A DNA stretch of 64,000 bases, taken from positions 43,607-107,606 of the forward strand of contig JBAGJY010000023.1 of assembly GCA_037034305.1 (NCBI GenBank). Reading direction: 5' to 3'. Below, piece by piece: positions 16,892 through 25,830 of this stretch. The notes beneath the pieces were generated by a model. It was not told the origin of the DNA and did not search any database. It saw only the letters and a program-made list of their open reading frames with translations. The DNA is from Streptantibioticus_A sp037034305 (GTDB lineage Bacteria; Actinomycetota; Actinomycetes; Streptomycetales; Streptomycetaceae). The position numbers were made by a program, and so were the translations under genes. Numbering within the stretch: position 1 is the first letter of the stretch; every line of letters starts with the position of its first letter.

Positions 16892-17818
16892 GTGGACAAT
16901 TCTGCGTTTACGCCTGCACCGGCCGCATCCGCCACCGACCCCGAGCACCGCCGCCCCAACCGTCCCAGGGTGGGGCACATTCAGTTCCTGAACTGCCTTC
17001 CCCTCTACTGGGGGCTCGCCCGAACGGGGACGCTGCTCGACCTGGAGTTGACCAAGGACACGCCGGACGAGCTCAACGACATGCTGGTCCGCGGCGACCT
17101 CGACATCGGTCCGATCTCGCTGGTGGAGTTCCTGCGGCACGCCGACGACCTGGTCGTGCTGCCGGACATCGCGGTGGGCTGCGACGGCCCGGTGATGTCC
17201 TGCGTGATCGTCAGCCAGGTACCGCTCGACCAGCTGGACGGCGCCAAGGTGGCGCTCGGCTCCACCTCCCGCACCTCCGTGCGCCTGGCCCAGCTGCTGC
17301 TGGCGGAGCGGATCGGCGTCACCCCGGACTACTACACCTGCCCGCCCGACCTCGGGCTGATGATGCAGGAGGCGCAGGCCGCGGTGCTGATCGGGGACGC
17401 CGCGCTGCGCGCCACCCTGCACGACGCGCCGCGGCTCGGGCTGGAGGTGCATGACCTCGGGCTGATGTGGAAGGAGTGGACCGGGCTGCCGTTCGTCTTC
17501 GCGGTCTGGGCGGCCCGCCGCGACTACCTCGCCGCCCGCCCGCGCGCCGTGTTCGAGGTGCACAAGGCGTTCCTGGCCTCCCGCGACCTGTCCCTGGAGG
17601 AGGTGGAGAAGGCCGCCGAGCAGGCGGCGCGCTGGGAGGCGTTCGACGCGGAACTGCTGCGGCGGTACTTCACCACGCTCGACTTCTCGCTCGGCCGCGA
17701 CCAGCTGACCGGCATCGCGGAGTTCGCCCGCCGGGTCGGCGACACCACCGGCTTCCCGCCGGACGTGCCGGTGGAGCTGTACCAGCCGGAGTCCCACACC
17801 GGGGCCCGGACGGCATGA
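16892..17818 (+). CDS. mqnA: Chorismate dehydratase MqnA
   Basis: 308 residues. The VGHIQFLNCLPLYWGL start of the core near residue 27, followed by GDLDIGPISLVEFLRHADDLVVLP, is characteristic of MqnA. It converts chorismate to 3-enolpyruvylbenzoate, the first step of the futalosine route. GTG 16892 has no ribosome binding site; TAGCCT at 16880-16885 ends 6 bases before it, as expected for a leaderless message. Confidence 0.93.
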   Translation: MDNSAFTPAPAASATDPEHRRPNRPRVGHIQFLNCLPLYWGLARTGTLLDLELTKDTPDELNDMLVRGDLDIGPISLVEFLRHADDLVVLPDIAVGCDGPVMSCVIVSQVPLDQLDGAKVALGSTSRTSVRLAQLLLAERIGVTPDYYTCPPDLGLMMQEAQAAVLIGDAALRATLHDAPRLGLEVHDLGLMWKEWTGLPFVFAVWAARRDYLAARPRAVFEVHKAFLASRDLSLEEVEKAAEQAARWEAFDAELLRRYFTTLDFSLGRDQLTGIAEFARRVGDTTGFPPDVPVELYQPESHTGARTA

Positions 17819-17835
17819 CGCCGGGCGTGCCGTGG

Positions 17836-17868
17836 GCCGCGGCGGTGGCACGGCCACCGGCCCGCGGC
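17836..17868 (+). terminator. Probable terminator after mqnA
   Basis: GCCGCGG-CGGTGGC (17836-17849) pairs with GCCACCG and CCGCGGC (17853-17868) around an ACG loop, with a 2-base bulge in the right arm. It begins 17 bp after the mqnA stop and lacks a U-tract. Confidence 0.5.
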
Positions 17869-18018
17869 GGCGGCCTTGCCGGGCACGAGCGGACCTCCGG
17901 CCCGGCGGCGGGCAACCCGCACGGCCCAGCCGTCCCCGCGCTCGTCCGCTGACGGGTTGCCAGACTGCGTAGGTGGAACATACGCGGTAACCGACATGGC
18001 GAGGCGGGTGCGTGGCCG

Positions 18019-18855
18019 GTGAGCGAGAAGAAGCGTCCCTCCGCTGACGAACTGCTGGAGGCGCTGAACGTCAAGGCGATCCGGGCGCTGCGGCGCGCCG
18101 GTTTCGGCCTGCCCCGGCTGCGCGAGATGGCCAGGGGCGAGGACGGCGACGAACGGGTGCGCGCCATCGTCGCGGAGTTCACCACCGAGGGCACCGAGCG
18201 GATGGTGCGCGCCACCTGGCCGCCCGCCCGGCTGCCGCGGTCCGCCGACAGCGCGCCGCTGACCCGCAGGGTGGTCCGGCGCTGGGCCCTTGTGCTGCTG
18301 TTCGACCTGGCGGCCGGGGCGCTGTGCTGGCTGCTGACGCTGTCGGGCAACCGGGCGACCACGCTGGCGGCGGTGCTGGCGATGCTGATGTTGCACGGGG
18401 TGTGGGTGATGCGCCGCATGCCGGACGCGCCCGGCCGCAGGGCCGCCGCGATCCTCGCCTGGGCCGGGCTTCCGGTGCTGCTGCTGGGCGTGGTGTACGG
18501 CAGCCCGCGCGCCTACCTCGACATCTGGGGGCGGCAGACCACGGCCACCGCGTACAGCCTGACCTGGTCGCACACCAAGGGCGCCGCGACCTCGCCCACC
18601 TGCTACGTCCAGCTGCCCGACGGCCAGGTCAGGGAACTGGTCACCGACAACCGCACCTGCGCGGCCCTGGGCAGCGCCACCGCGCGGCCCGTCCCGGTGG
18701 TCTACGACCCCGCCGAGGGCGTCCTGCCGGTCTCCGGCACCAAAGCCGGTCTGAGCCTGGGTCGGGACATGGGCTTCGCCGCGGCCGGACTGCTGCTGGT
18801 GGTATTGGCCGCGGGCGCCGCGGTGGTACGCGCCGCACTGGCCGCGCGCGACTGA
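18019..18855 (+). CDS. Membrane protein of unknown function
   Basis: 278 residues from GTG 18019. The N-terminal 85 residues are charged and cytoplasmic-like, then come hydrophobic segments near 91-111, 113-130 and 143-160, a soluble domain with two cysteines (TCYVQLPDG and NRTCAALG) and a last helix near 253-275. I do not recognise a family. It precedes mqnC by 99 bp on the same strand, which may be only positional. Confidence 0.65.
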   Translation: MSEKKRPSADELLEALNVKAIRALRRAGFGLPRLREMARGEDGDERVRAIVAEFTTEGTERMVRATWPPARLPRSADSAPLTRRVVRRWALVLLFDLAAGALCWLLTLSGNRATTLAAVLAMLMLHGVWVMRRMPDAPGRRAAAILAWAGLPVLLLGVVYGSPRAYLDIWGRQTTATAYSLTWSHTKGAATSPTCYVQLPDGQVRELVTDNRTCAALGSATARPVPVVYDPAEGVLPVSGTKAGLSLGRDMGFAAAGLLLVVLAAGAAVVRAALAARD

Positions 18856-18954
18856 CCCGACAGCGGCGGACGGGCGGTGGCGGGTGGGCGGCCGGGCGAG
18901 AAACACCGGACGATACCCTGACCGAAGCCACACCGCATCGCCTCCGGAGGAACC

Positions 18955-20133
18955 ATGCAATCCGTACTGGACCGCGCCGCCGCCGGGGGACGGATCACCC
19001 CGCAGGAGGCCCTGGAGCTCTACCGGAACGCTCCGCTGCACGCGCTCGGCCAGGCCGCCGACGCCGCCCGCCGCCGCCGCTACGCCGACACCGCGCACAT
19101 CGCGACGTACATCATCGAGCGGAACATCAACTACACGAACGTGTGCGTCACCGCGTGCAAGTTCTGCGCCTTCTACGCCCCGCCCAAGAGCGACAAGGGC
19201 TGGACCCGCGACCTCGACGACATCCTGCGGCGCTGCGCGGAGACCGTCGAACTGGGCGGTACGCAGATCATGTTCCAGGGCGGGCACCACCCCGACTTCG
19301 GCGTGGAGTACTACGAGAAGCACTTCTCGGCGATCAAGAAGGAGTTCCCGCAGCTGGTGATCCACTCCCTCGGCGCCTCCGAGGTGGAGCACATGGCGCG
19401 CATCTCCGGGGTGAGCGTCGAGGAGGCGATCCGCCGGATCCACGCCGCGGGCCTCGACTCCTTCGCGGGAGCGGGCGCCGAACTCCTGCCGGAGCGGCCG
19501 CGCAAGGCCATCGCACCGCTCAAGGAGTCCGGTGAGCGGTGGCTGGAGATCATGGAGACCGCGCACAACCTGGGCGTGGAGTCCACCTCCACCATGCTGA
19601 TGGGCACCGGCGAGACCAACGCCGAACGCATCGAGCACCTGCGCATGATCCGTGACGTACAGGACCGCACCGGTGGCTTCCGGGCGTTCATCCCGTACAC
19701 CTACCAGCCGGAGAACAACCACCTCAAGGGCCAGACGCAGGCGACGGTCTTCGAGTACCTGCGGACGATCGCGATCGCGCGGCTGTTCCTCGACAACGTC
19801 GCGCACATCCAGGGCTCCTGGCTCACCACCGGCAAGGAGGCGGGCCAACTCTCCCTGCACTACGGGGCGGACGACCTCGGCTCGGTGATGCTGGAGGAGA
19901 ACGTGGTCTCCTCGGCCGGGGCCAAGCACCGCTCCAACCTCGCCGAGCTGATCCACCTGATCCGCACCGCGGGACGGGTCCCGGCGCAGCGTGCGACCAC
20001 CTACGAGCACCTGGTCGTGCACGACGACCCGGCGAACGACCCGGTCAACGACCATGTGGTCTCGCACCTTTCGTCCACCGCGCTCGAAGGGGGCACCGCG
20101 CACCCCGAGTTGAAGCTGATCGACGCCTCCTAG
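18955..20133 (+). CDS. mqnC: Cyclic dehypoxanthinyl futalosine synthase MqnC
   Basis: 392 residues. The radical-SAM CxxxCxxC motif is CVTACKFC near residues 64-71, with GGTQIMFQGGHHPDFG after it. MqnC cyclises dehypoxanthinyl futalosine to the cyclic intermediate of the futalosine pathway. Ribosome binding site GGAGG is 6 bases before ATG 18955. Compared with MqnE the C-terminus has an extra tail rich in Asp/Asn (VHDDPANDPVNDHVV). Confidence 0.95.
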   Translation: MQSVLDRAAAGGRITPQEALELYRNAPLHALGQAADAARRRRYADTAHIATYIIERNINYTNVCVTACKFCAFYAPPKSDKGWTRDLDDILRRCAETVELGGTQIMFQGGHHPDFGVEYYEKHFSAIKKEFPQLVIHSLGASEVEHMARISGVSVEEAIRRIHAAGLDSFAGAGAELLPERPRKAIAPLKESGERWLEIMETAHNLGVESTSTMLMGTGETNAERIEHLRMIRDVQDRTGGFRAFIPYTYQPENNHLKGQTQATVFEYLRTIAIARLFLDNVAHIQGSWLTTGKEAGQLSLHYGADDLGSVMLEENVVSSAGAKHRSNLAELIHLIRTAGRVPAQRATTYEHLVVHDDPANDPVNDHVVSHLSSTALEGGTAHPELKLIDAS

Positions 20134-20141
20134 GCCCGCGG

Positions 20142-20591
20142 ATGCTGACGATCCACGTCGGTACCGCACTGCGGCGCACGGCGGACGGCGAGGCCGTGCC
20201 GGGGGACGCGGTCGCGGTACGGGACGACCGGGTGGCGGAGGTCGGGCCGCTGGAGGAACTGCGCGAGCGGTATCCGCAGGCCCGGGTGCGCAGTTGGCCC
20301 GGCACGCTCGGGCCCGCCCTGGTGTGCGGGGGTGCGCTTCCCGGGGCGCCCACGCCGCGCGAGCGGGTCCACGCGGTGCTGCGGTCGGGGGCCACGGCGG
20401 TGGTGGCGGACCGGGTCGCCGACCCGGACCTGCGGGCCGCGGCGCGGCGCAGCGGCCTGACGGTGCTGGCCGCCCTCGGGCGGCCCACGCGGTTGGCCCC
20501 GTCCGCCCGCGCGGACCTCGCGGTGTTCGACGAGGGGGGAGTGTGCGTGGCGACGGTGCTTGGGGGGCGGGTCGTTCACCGCCGAACGTAG
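20142..20591 (+). CDS. Mini-amidohydrolase composite-domain protein
   Basis: 149 residues from ATG 20142, 8 bp after mqnC. The N-terminus (MLTIHVGTALRR, DAVAVRDDRVAEVG) resembles the first beta-sandwich part of amidohydrolases, and the C-terminus (ARADLAVFDEGGV, GGRVVHRRT) resembles their last part. The metal-binding TIM barrel that should lie between (about 250 residues, HxH motif) is absent. It looks like the conserved imidazolonepropionase-like composite-domain family, found next to mqnC in streptomycetes as I recall. A catalytic role is unlikely; function unknown. Confidence 0.7.
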   Translation: MLTIHVGTALRRTADGEAVPGDAVAVRDDRVAEVGPLEELRERYPQARVRSWPGTLGPALVCGGALPGAPTPRERVHAVLRSGATAVVADRVADPDLRAAARRSGLTVLAALGRPTRLAPSARADLAVFDEGGVCVATVLGGRVVHRRT

Positions 20592-21125
20592 CGCTCGCGC
20601 TGGCGGTTTGGGTTTGTGCGGGTTCGCTCGCGCTGGCGTTTGGGGGTTTGTGCCCTCCCGCCCGCCCGTTGCTGTCGGCTGTTTGCTTGCCGGGGCGCTC
20701 TGCGGTCTGTGGGTCGGGGGTGTGCCGGGGTGACTCCTCGCTCCGCGTGCGTGGTTGGGTGCGGGTGTTTCGTGGGGTCGCTGCGGGGACACCCCGGCAC
20801 ACCCCCTTGCGTGGTGGCCTGCGAACAGGGGCGGGTGGGTGGGGAAGGGACTCGCAGCGCACCGTTACCGCAAGGGCTGAACGGCAATCGGGTGGGTGGG
20901 CGGGAGGCTTCCACCCACAAACCCGCGGCGCGGCAACGCGCGTAAGGGGGCGGGCCGGGGTGTCCCCGCAGCGACCCCGCAACGCACCGCAACTGTGCGA
21001 ACCGACGCGGAGCGAGGAGTCACCCCGGCACGCCCCCGACCCCGAAACAACGGAGCTCGACGGCGCCGGATCGGCCGACGGTAACGGGCGGGCGGGTGGG
21101 CACAAAGCCCCGCACAAAACCCCGT
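20592..21125. repeat. Large imperfect inverted-repeat element
   Basis: The left part (about 20615-20812) matches the reverse complement of the right part (about 20940-21125). Clear block pairs are 20712-20748 with 21005-21041 (36 of 37), 20774-20808 with 20944-20978 (33 of 35) and 20645-20679 with 21074-21108. The left edge also carries a direct repeat of CGCTCGCGCTGGCG (about 20593 and 20625). Long frames through it on both strands are low-complexity and not supported as genes. It fills the gap between the mini-amidohydrolase and the membrane protein at 21240. Confidence 0.75.
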
Positions 21126-21239
21126 ACCGTCAACACGGCGTAAATGCAAGCGTGTTCGACATCAGGGACGCGTCAAGGCGCAGCCTCCACCCGTAGCCCA
21201 CCCGTCAGGGTGATCCCGTAACGGGGGAGGTGCGGCGCG

Positions 21240-22832
21240 GTGGCGAAGCCCATCACGACTGCTGGTAAGCGCGCCACCGAGGCGGCGGCCCAGGCGCGGG
21301 CGCGAACGCCGACGAAGGCGCAGACGCCGACGAAGGCGCGAACACAGGCGCCAACGAAGGCACAGCCGCAGCCGCAGGCGCGGACGGGCGCGAACGCCCC
21401 GGCGCCCGCCAGCCGCACAGCCGCCCCCGCCCGCCAGCCGGGCGCAGCCCGTAGCGTCCCCGCGACGCTGCGCGCCGCGTTGACGGCGGCACTCGCCCTG
21501 ATCCTCGCGCTGGGCGCACTGTGCGCCGGCATCCCGTCCCACACCAACGGCAGTTGGACCAGCATCCAGCAACGGCTGGCCCCGCAGGTCCGGCACGCCT
21601 CCGGGCTGTACCTGGCGCTGACCGACATGGACGCCGAGACCGCGAACATCCTGGTCTTCGGCAACGCCTCCGACCTGGCCGGAAGCCGCGCGCAGGCGCA
21701 GAAGCTCTACGTCCAGGACCGTGACTCGGTCAGCACCGAACTCCAGGGCGCCACCCGTTCCGCCGGTGACGACGCCGCGGCGCAGAACGCGCTGGTGGGT
21801 GTCCTGAACGGGCTCGGCCAGTACGAGGAACTCGCCTCCCGGGCCACCTCGCTCAACGACGCGGCCGAAGCCCCCGCCGGGCACCCGGCACCGGCCGCCC
21901 TCACCGCGTACCGCCAGGCCAGCGACCTGATGCGGGACACACTGCTTCCGGCGGCGAACAAGCTGATCGACGCCAACAACGCGTCGTTCACGGCCACTTA
22001 CGACGACGAGCGCGCACTGCTGTCCGACCTGTGGTGGGCGGCGCTCGGCCTGGGAGCGCTCACCCTCGGCGCGCTCGTCGCGCTGCAAGCGTTCATCACC
22101 CGGCGCTTCCGCCGAGTGGTCAACCCGGCGCTGGCCGCCGCGACCCTGCTGTGCGTGGCGGTCATGGGCACGGCCGTCACCATGTCCGGCGACGAACAGC
22201 GGCAACTGGGCATCGCCCGGCACGACGCGTTCGACTCGGTGGTGGCGCTGTCGGCCGCCCGCGCGGTCGGCTACGACGCCAACGCCGACGAGAGCCGCTA
22301 TCTGCTCGACGCCGAGCGCGCCGGGCAGTACGCGGACGCCTTCTTCGAGAAGTCGCAGAAGATCGCCCGGATCGACGGCTCCAGCCTGGCCACCTACTCC
22401 CTCGACATCGCCGCCGCGCGGCGGACCTACCTCGCCGACCACGCCGACGTGCGGTTCGGCGGCTACCTGGGCACCGAGTTCCACAACATCACCTTCCCCG
22501 GCGAGGGTTCGGCCGCCGAGCGCGCGCTGTCCGCGTGGGTGGACTACCAGCACGTCGACCACACCACCCGGGACGACGTCGCCGCCGGACGGCTCGGCCA
22601 GGCGATCCGCCTCAACACCAGTTGGGCCGAGGGCGGTTCGAACCGCACCTTCCAGGAGTGGGACGACGCGATGAAGGACGACATCGCCCTCAACGACAAA
22701 GCGTTCTCCGCCGCGGTGACCAGTGGACGGTCGGAGCTGGACTCCTCGCTGGCACTGGTGATCGCCGGGACGGCCGTGGCGCTGGTGCTGGCCGCCGTGG
22801 GCGTACGGCTGCGGCTGCGCGAGTTCCGCTGA
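21240..22832 (+). CDS. Membrane protein with PTKA-repeat tail, sensor-like
   Basis: 530 residues from GTG 21240. The first 70 residues are Ala/Pro/Lys-rich with repeated PTKAQ/PTKAR units. Hydrophobic helices lie near 78-98, 264-285, 300-315 and 505-522, enclosing two helical extracytoplasmic domains of about 165 and 190 residues. The first helix pair plus helical domain resembles the sensing half of histidine kinases, but no HAMP or kinase follows. I do not recognise a family. It lies 84 bp ahead of menG on the same strand. Confidence 0.65.
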   Translation: MAKPITTAGKRATEAAAQARARTPTKAQTPTKARTQAPTKAQPQPQARTGANAPAPASRTAAPARQPGAARSVPATLRAALTAALALILALGALCAGIPSHTNGSWTSIQQRLAPQVRHASGLYLALTDMDAETANILVFGNASDLAGSRAQAQKLYVQDRDSVSTELQGATRSAGDDAAAQNALVGVLNGLGQYEELASRATSLNDAAEAPAGHPAPAALTAYRQASDLMRDTLLPAANKLIDANNASFTATYDDERALLSDLWWAALGLGALTLGALVALQAFITRRFRRVVNPALAAATLLCVAVMGTAVTMSGDEQRQLGIARHDAFDSVVALSAARAVGYDANADESRYLLDAERAGQYADAFFEKSQKIARIDGSSLATYSLDIAAARRTYLADHADVRFGGYLGTEFHNITFPGEGSAAERALSAWVDYQHVDHTTRDDVAAGRLGQAIRLNTSWAEGGSNRTFQEWDDAMKDDIALNDKAFSAAVTSGRSELDSSLALVIAGTAVALVLAAVGVRLRLREFR

Positions 22833-22916
22833 CCTCACCCGTCCCGCGCGGCGCGGGCGGCGTCTATCGGGTGGGCGGGTGGGGCGGGCCCGCCGTCGCC
22901 GTGGACAATGGGCAGC

Positions 22917-23609
22917 GTGACCCGAGCCTCCCTGGACAAGCAGCCGTCGCAGGTCGCGTCGATGTTCGACGACGTGGCGGCCAAGTACGACCTGACCAAC
23001 GACGTGCTGTCACTGGGGCAGGCCCGGCTGTGGCGCAAGGCGGTGGCCCGTGCCGTGGACGCCCGCCCCGGCGAGCGGGTGCTGGACCTGGCCGCCGGAA
23101 CCGGCACCTCCTCGCTGCCGTTCCGCGAAGCGGGCGCGCGGGTCGTGCCGTGCGACTTCTCGCTGGGCATGCTGCGGGTGGGCAAGCGGCGCCATCCCGA
23201 TCTGCCGCTGACGGCGGGCGACGCGACGAGGCTGCCGTTCGCGGACGACACCTTCGACGCGGTCACCATCTCCTTCGGGCTGCGCAACGTACAGGACCAC
23301 GGCACGGCGCTGACCGAGATGCTGCGGGTGACCCGGCCCGGCGGCCGGGTGGTGATCTGCGAGTTCAGCCAGCCGACGTGGGGGCCGTTCCGCACCGTCT
23401 ACACCGAGTACCTGATGCGTGCCCTGCCGCCGGTCGCCACCGCGGTCAGCAGCAACCCGGAGGCGTACGTCTACCTCGCCGAGTCCATCCGTGCCTGGCC
23501 GGACCAGCCGGGCCTGGCCGCCCGGCTGCGGGAAGCGGGTTGGTCGAGGGTCGCCTGGCGCAACCTGACCGGCGGCGTGGTGGCCCTGCACCGCGGTTTC
23601 AAGCCGTAA
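22917..23609 (+). CDS. menG: Demethylmenaquinone methyltransferase MenG (UbiE family)
   Basis: 230 residues from GTG 22917. The order VASMFDDVAAKYDLTNDVLSLG, VLDLAAGTGTSSLP and FDAVTISFGLRNVQDHGTAL is diagnostic of UbiE/MenG. It adds the C-methyl group to demethylmenaquinone, the last step of menaquinone synthesis. An upstream in-frame ATG (22908) is less likely because GACAAT at 22904-22909 looks like a -10 and would give a leaderless start at 22917. Confidence 0.93.
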   Translation: MTRASLDKQPSQVASMFDDVAAKYDLTNDVLSLGQARLWRKAVARAVDARPGERVLDLAAGTGTSSLPFREAGARVVPCDFSLGMLRVGKRRHPDLPLTAGDATRLPFADDTFDAVTISFGLRNVQDHGTALTEMLRVTRPGGRVVICEFSQPTWGPFRTVYTEYLMRALPPVATAVSSNPEAYVYLAESIRAWPDQPGLAARLREAGWSRVAWRNLTGGVVALHRGFKP

Positions 23610-23727
23610 CCCCCGCTGGCCGCCGAGCCCGGACCGGGGCCGCCGACCGCCCCCGAATAGACTTGCCGCACCTGTCCAGTGCCCGGCGTGCCCGGCACCC
23701 AGCAACCGAGCCATCGGGAGATCCGCC

Positions 23728-25017
23728 GTGAGCGAGACCACCGCCACGTCCGAGCGCACCGCCGATGTGATCGTGGTCGGTGCCGGTCCTGCCGGTTCGG
23801 CGACCGCTTACCACCTCGCCAAGTCCGGGCTCGACGTACTGCTGTTGGAGAAGACCGCCTTCCCGCGCGAGAAGGTGTGCGGCGACGGACTGACGCCCCG
23901 GGCGGTCAAGCAACTGGTCGGCATGGGCGTCGACATCTCCGAGGAAGCGGGCTGGCTGCGCAACAAGGGGCTGCGGATCATCGGCGGCGGCGTGCGCATG
24001 CAGCTCGACTGGCCGGAGCTGGCCTCGTACCCCGACTACGGTCTGGTGCGCAAGCGCGACGACTTCGACGAGCAGCTGGCCCGGCAGGCGCAGAAGGCGG
24101 GCGCCCGGCTGTACGAGCGCTGCAACGTGGGCGCGCCGCTGATCGACGACCGTACCGGCCGGATCACCGGCGTCGAGGCCAGGTTGGGCGAGGAGAAGGC
24201 GCCGGTCACCTTCCACGCGCCGCTGGTGGTCGCCGCCGACGGCAACTCCACCCGGCTGTCCCTCGCCATGGGGCTGCACCGCCGTGAGGACCGCCCGATG
24301 GGCGTCGCGGTGCGCACGTACTTCACCAGTCCGCGGCACGATGACGACTACCTGGAGTCGTGGTTGGAGCTGTGGGACCGGCGTGGCCCGCAGGACCGGC
24401 TGCTGCCCGGCTACGGCTGGATCTTCGGCATGGGCGACGGCACGAGCAACGTCGGGCTCGGGGTGCTCAACACCTCGGCGGCGTTCAAGGAGTTGGACTG
24501 GCGCGAGGTGCTCAAGGCGTGGTGCGCCTCGATGCCGGAGGACTGGGGGTACACCCCGGAGAACATGACCGGTCCGATCCGCGGCGCGGCGCTGCCCATG
24601 GCGTTCAACCGCCAGCCGCACTACACCCGAGGCCTGCTGCTGGTCGGTGACGCGGGTGGGCTGGTCAACCCGTTCAACGGTGAGGGCATCGCGTACGCGA
24701 TGGAGTCCGGCCAGATCGCCGCGGACGTCATCGTGCAGGCCGCCGCGCGGGCCACAACCGCCCAGCGTGAGCTGGCGCTTCGGCACTACCCGAAGGTGCT
24801 CAAGGACACCTACGGCGGCTACTACACGCTGGGCCGTGCGTTCGTGAAGCTCATCGGCAACCCGAAGATCATGAAGCTGGCCACCGAGCGCGGGCTGACC
24901 CATCCGCTGCTGATGAAGTTCACGCTGAAGCTGCTGGCCAACCTCACCGACCCGACCGGCGGCGACGCGATGGACCGCATCATCAACGGCCTGAGCAAGG
25001 TGGCCCCGCGCGCCTGA
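23728..25017 (+). CDS. Geranylgeranyl reductase family flavoprotein (MenJ-like)
   Basis: 429 residues. FAD-binding motif VIVVGAGPAGSATAYHLAKSG at residues 14-34 region, KVCGDGLTPRAVK near 50, and GDAGGLVNPFNGEGIAYAMESG near 310. These match the geranylgeranyl reductase family, including mycobacterial MenJ, which saturates isoprene units of the menaquinone side chain. Streptomycetes make partly hydrogenated menaquinones, and the position right after menG supports that role, though saturation of other isoprenoids is possible. GTG start with GGGAG upstream. Confidence 0.85.
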   Translation: MSETTATSERTADVIVVGAGPAGSATAYHLAKSGLDVLLLEKTAFPREKVCGDGLTPRAVKQLVGMGVDISEEAGWLRNKGLRIIGGGVRMQLDWPELASYPDYGLVRKRDDFDEQLARQAQKAGARLYERCNVGAPLIDDRTGRITGVEARLGEEKAPVTFHAPLVVAADGNSTRLSLAMGLHRREDRPMGVAVRTYFTSPRHDDDYLESWLELWDRRGPQDRLLPGYGWIFGMGDGTSNVGLGVLNTSAAFKELDWREVLKAWCASMPEDWGYTPENMTGPIRGAALPMAFNRQPHYTRGLLLVGDAGGLVNPFNGEGIAYAMESGQIAADVIVQAAARATTAQRELALRHYPKVLKDTYGGYYTLGRAFVKLIGNPKIMKLATERGLTHPLLMKFTLKLLANLTDPTGGDAMDRIINGLSKVAPRA

Positions 25018-25021
25018 GGGC

Positions 25022-25760
25022 GCCCGGAGATCCGCCCATCCAGTCGCTGGGCAACCTGGGCCTGACCCTGCAGGCGGCCACCGCGGGCGCGGAGCGGCTG
25101 CTGGAGGTCCTGGACGCCGAACCCGCCGTCGGCGATCCGCCGCACCCCGTCACCCCGGCAGGTGCACGGCACCGTCACGCTCACCGGCGTCGGCTTCCGC
25201 TACCCGGGCGCCGCGTGCGACGCGCTGGAGGGCATCGGCTTCGAGGCCCGGCCCGGTGAGCTGGTGCTGGTCACCGGACCCAGCGGGGCGGGCAAGTCCA
25301 CCTTCGCCAAGCTGCTGTTGCGCTTCTACGACCCGGACTCCGGCACCGTGTGCCTGGACGGCGTACCGCTGGACGCGCTGCCGCTGGGCTTCCTGCGCCG
25401 CCACGTCGCCCTGCTGCCGCAGCGGACGCTGATCCTGCACGACACCATCGCCGGGAACATCGGCTGCGGACGGCCGGGTGCCAGCCCGGCGGAGATCGTC
25501 GAGGCGGCCCGCGACGCCGACGCCCATGACTTCGTCACCGCACTGCCGGACGGCTACGACACCCTGATCGACCCGCACACCGCACCACTGTCCGGCGGCC
25601 AGTTGCAGCGCATCGCCATCGCCCGCGCGATGCTGCGCGACGCCCGGGTCCTGGTGCTCGACGGCGGACGGGGGTGGAGCACGGCGACACGCGGAGTTGC
25701 TGGACCGCCGGAGCCTCTACGCGGATCTGCACCTCGCGCGGCGGCAGGCCGGGGCGTGAC
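25022..25760 (+). pseudogene. ABC exporter remnant
   Basis: A fragment of the end of a membrane domain (IQSLGNLGLTLQAATAGAERLLEVLD, frame starting 25038) is joined by a frameshift near 25150 to a nucleotide-binding domain starting VHGTVTLTGVGFRY at 25162. Walker A (GPSGAGKST) and the signature LSGGQ are intact. The sequence breaks just after Walker B (VLVLDG), and a short tail resembling the transporter C-terminus (ELLDRRSLYADLH) follows in another frame near 25695. Most of the membrane domain, the H-loop and the D-loop are missing. It resembles the intact exporter at 48196-50058. Confidence 0.8.
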
Positions 25761-25830
25761 CGCTTCACCCACCCCTGGAGGGACCACGCGCCGCGCCGGG
25801 CGGCCCCCAACGACCGAAGGAGGCCCCCGA

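Noticed and set aside
17524..21117. Minus-strand open frame of nearly 1200 codons
   Set aside because: It runs antisense through mqnA, mqnC and neighbours, and through the inverted-repeat element. Its translation is Arg/Gly/Pro-rich with no domain; long antisense frames are common at this GC content.
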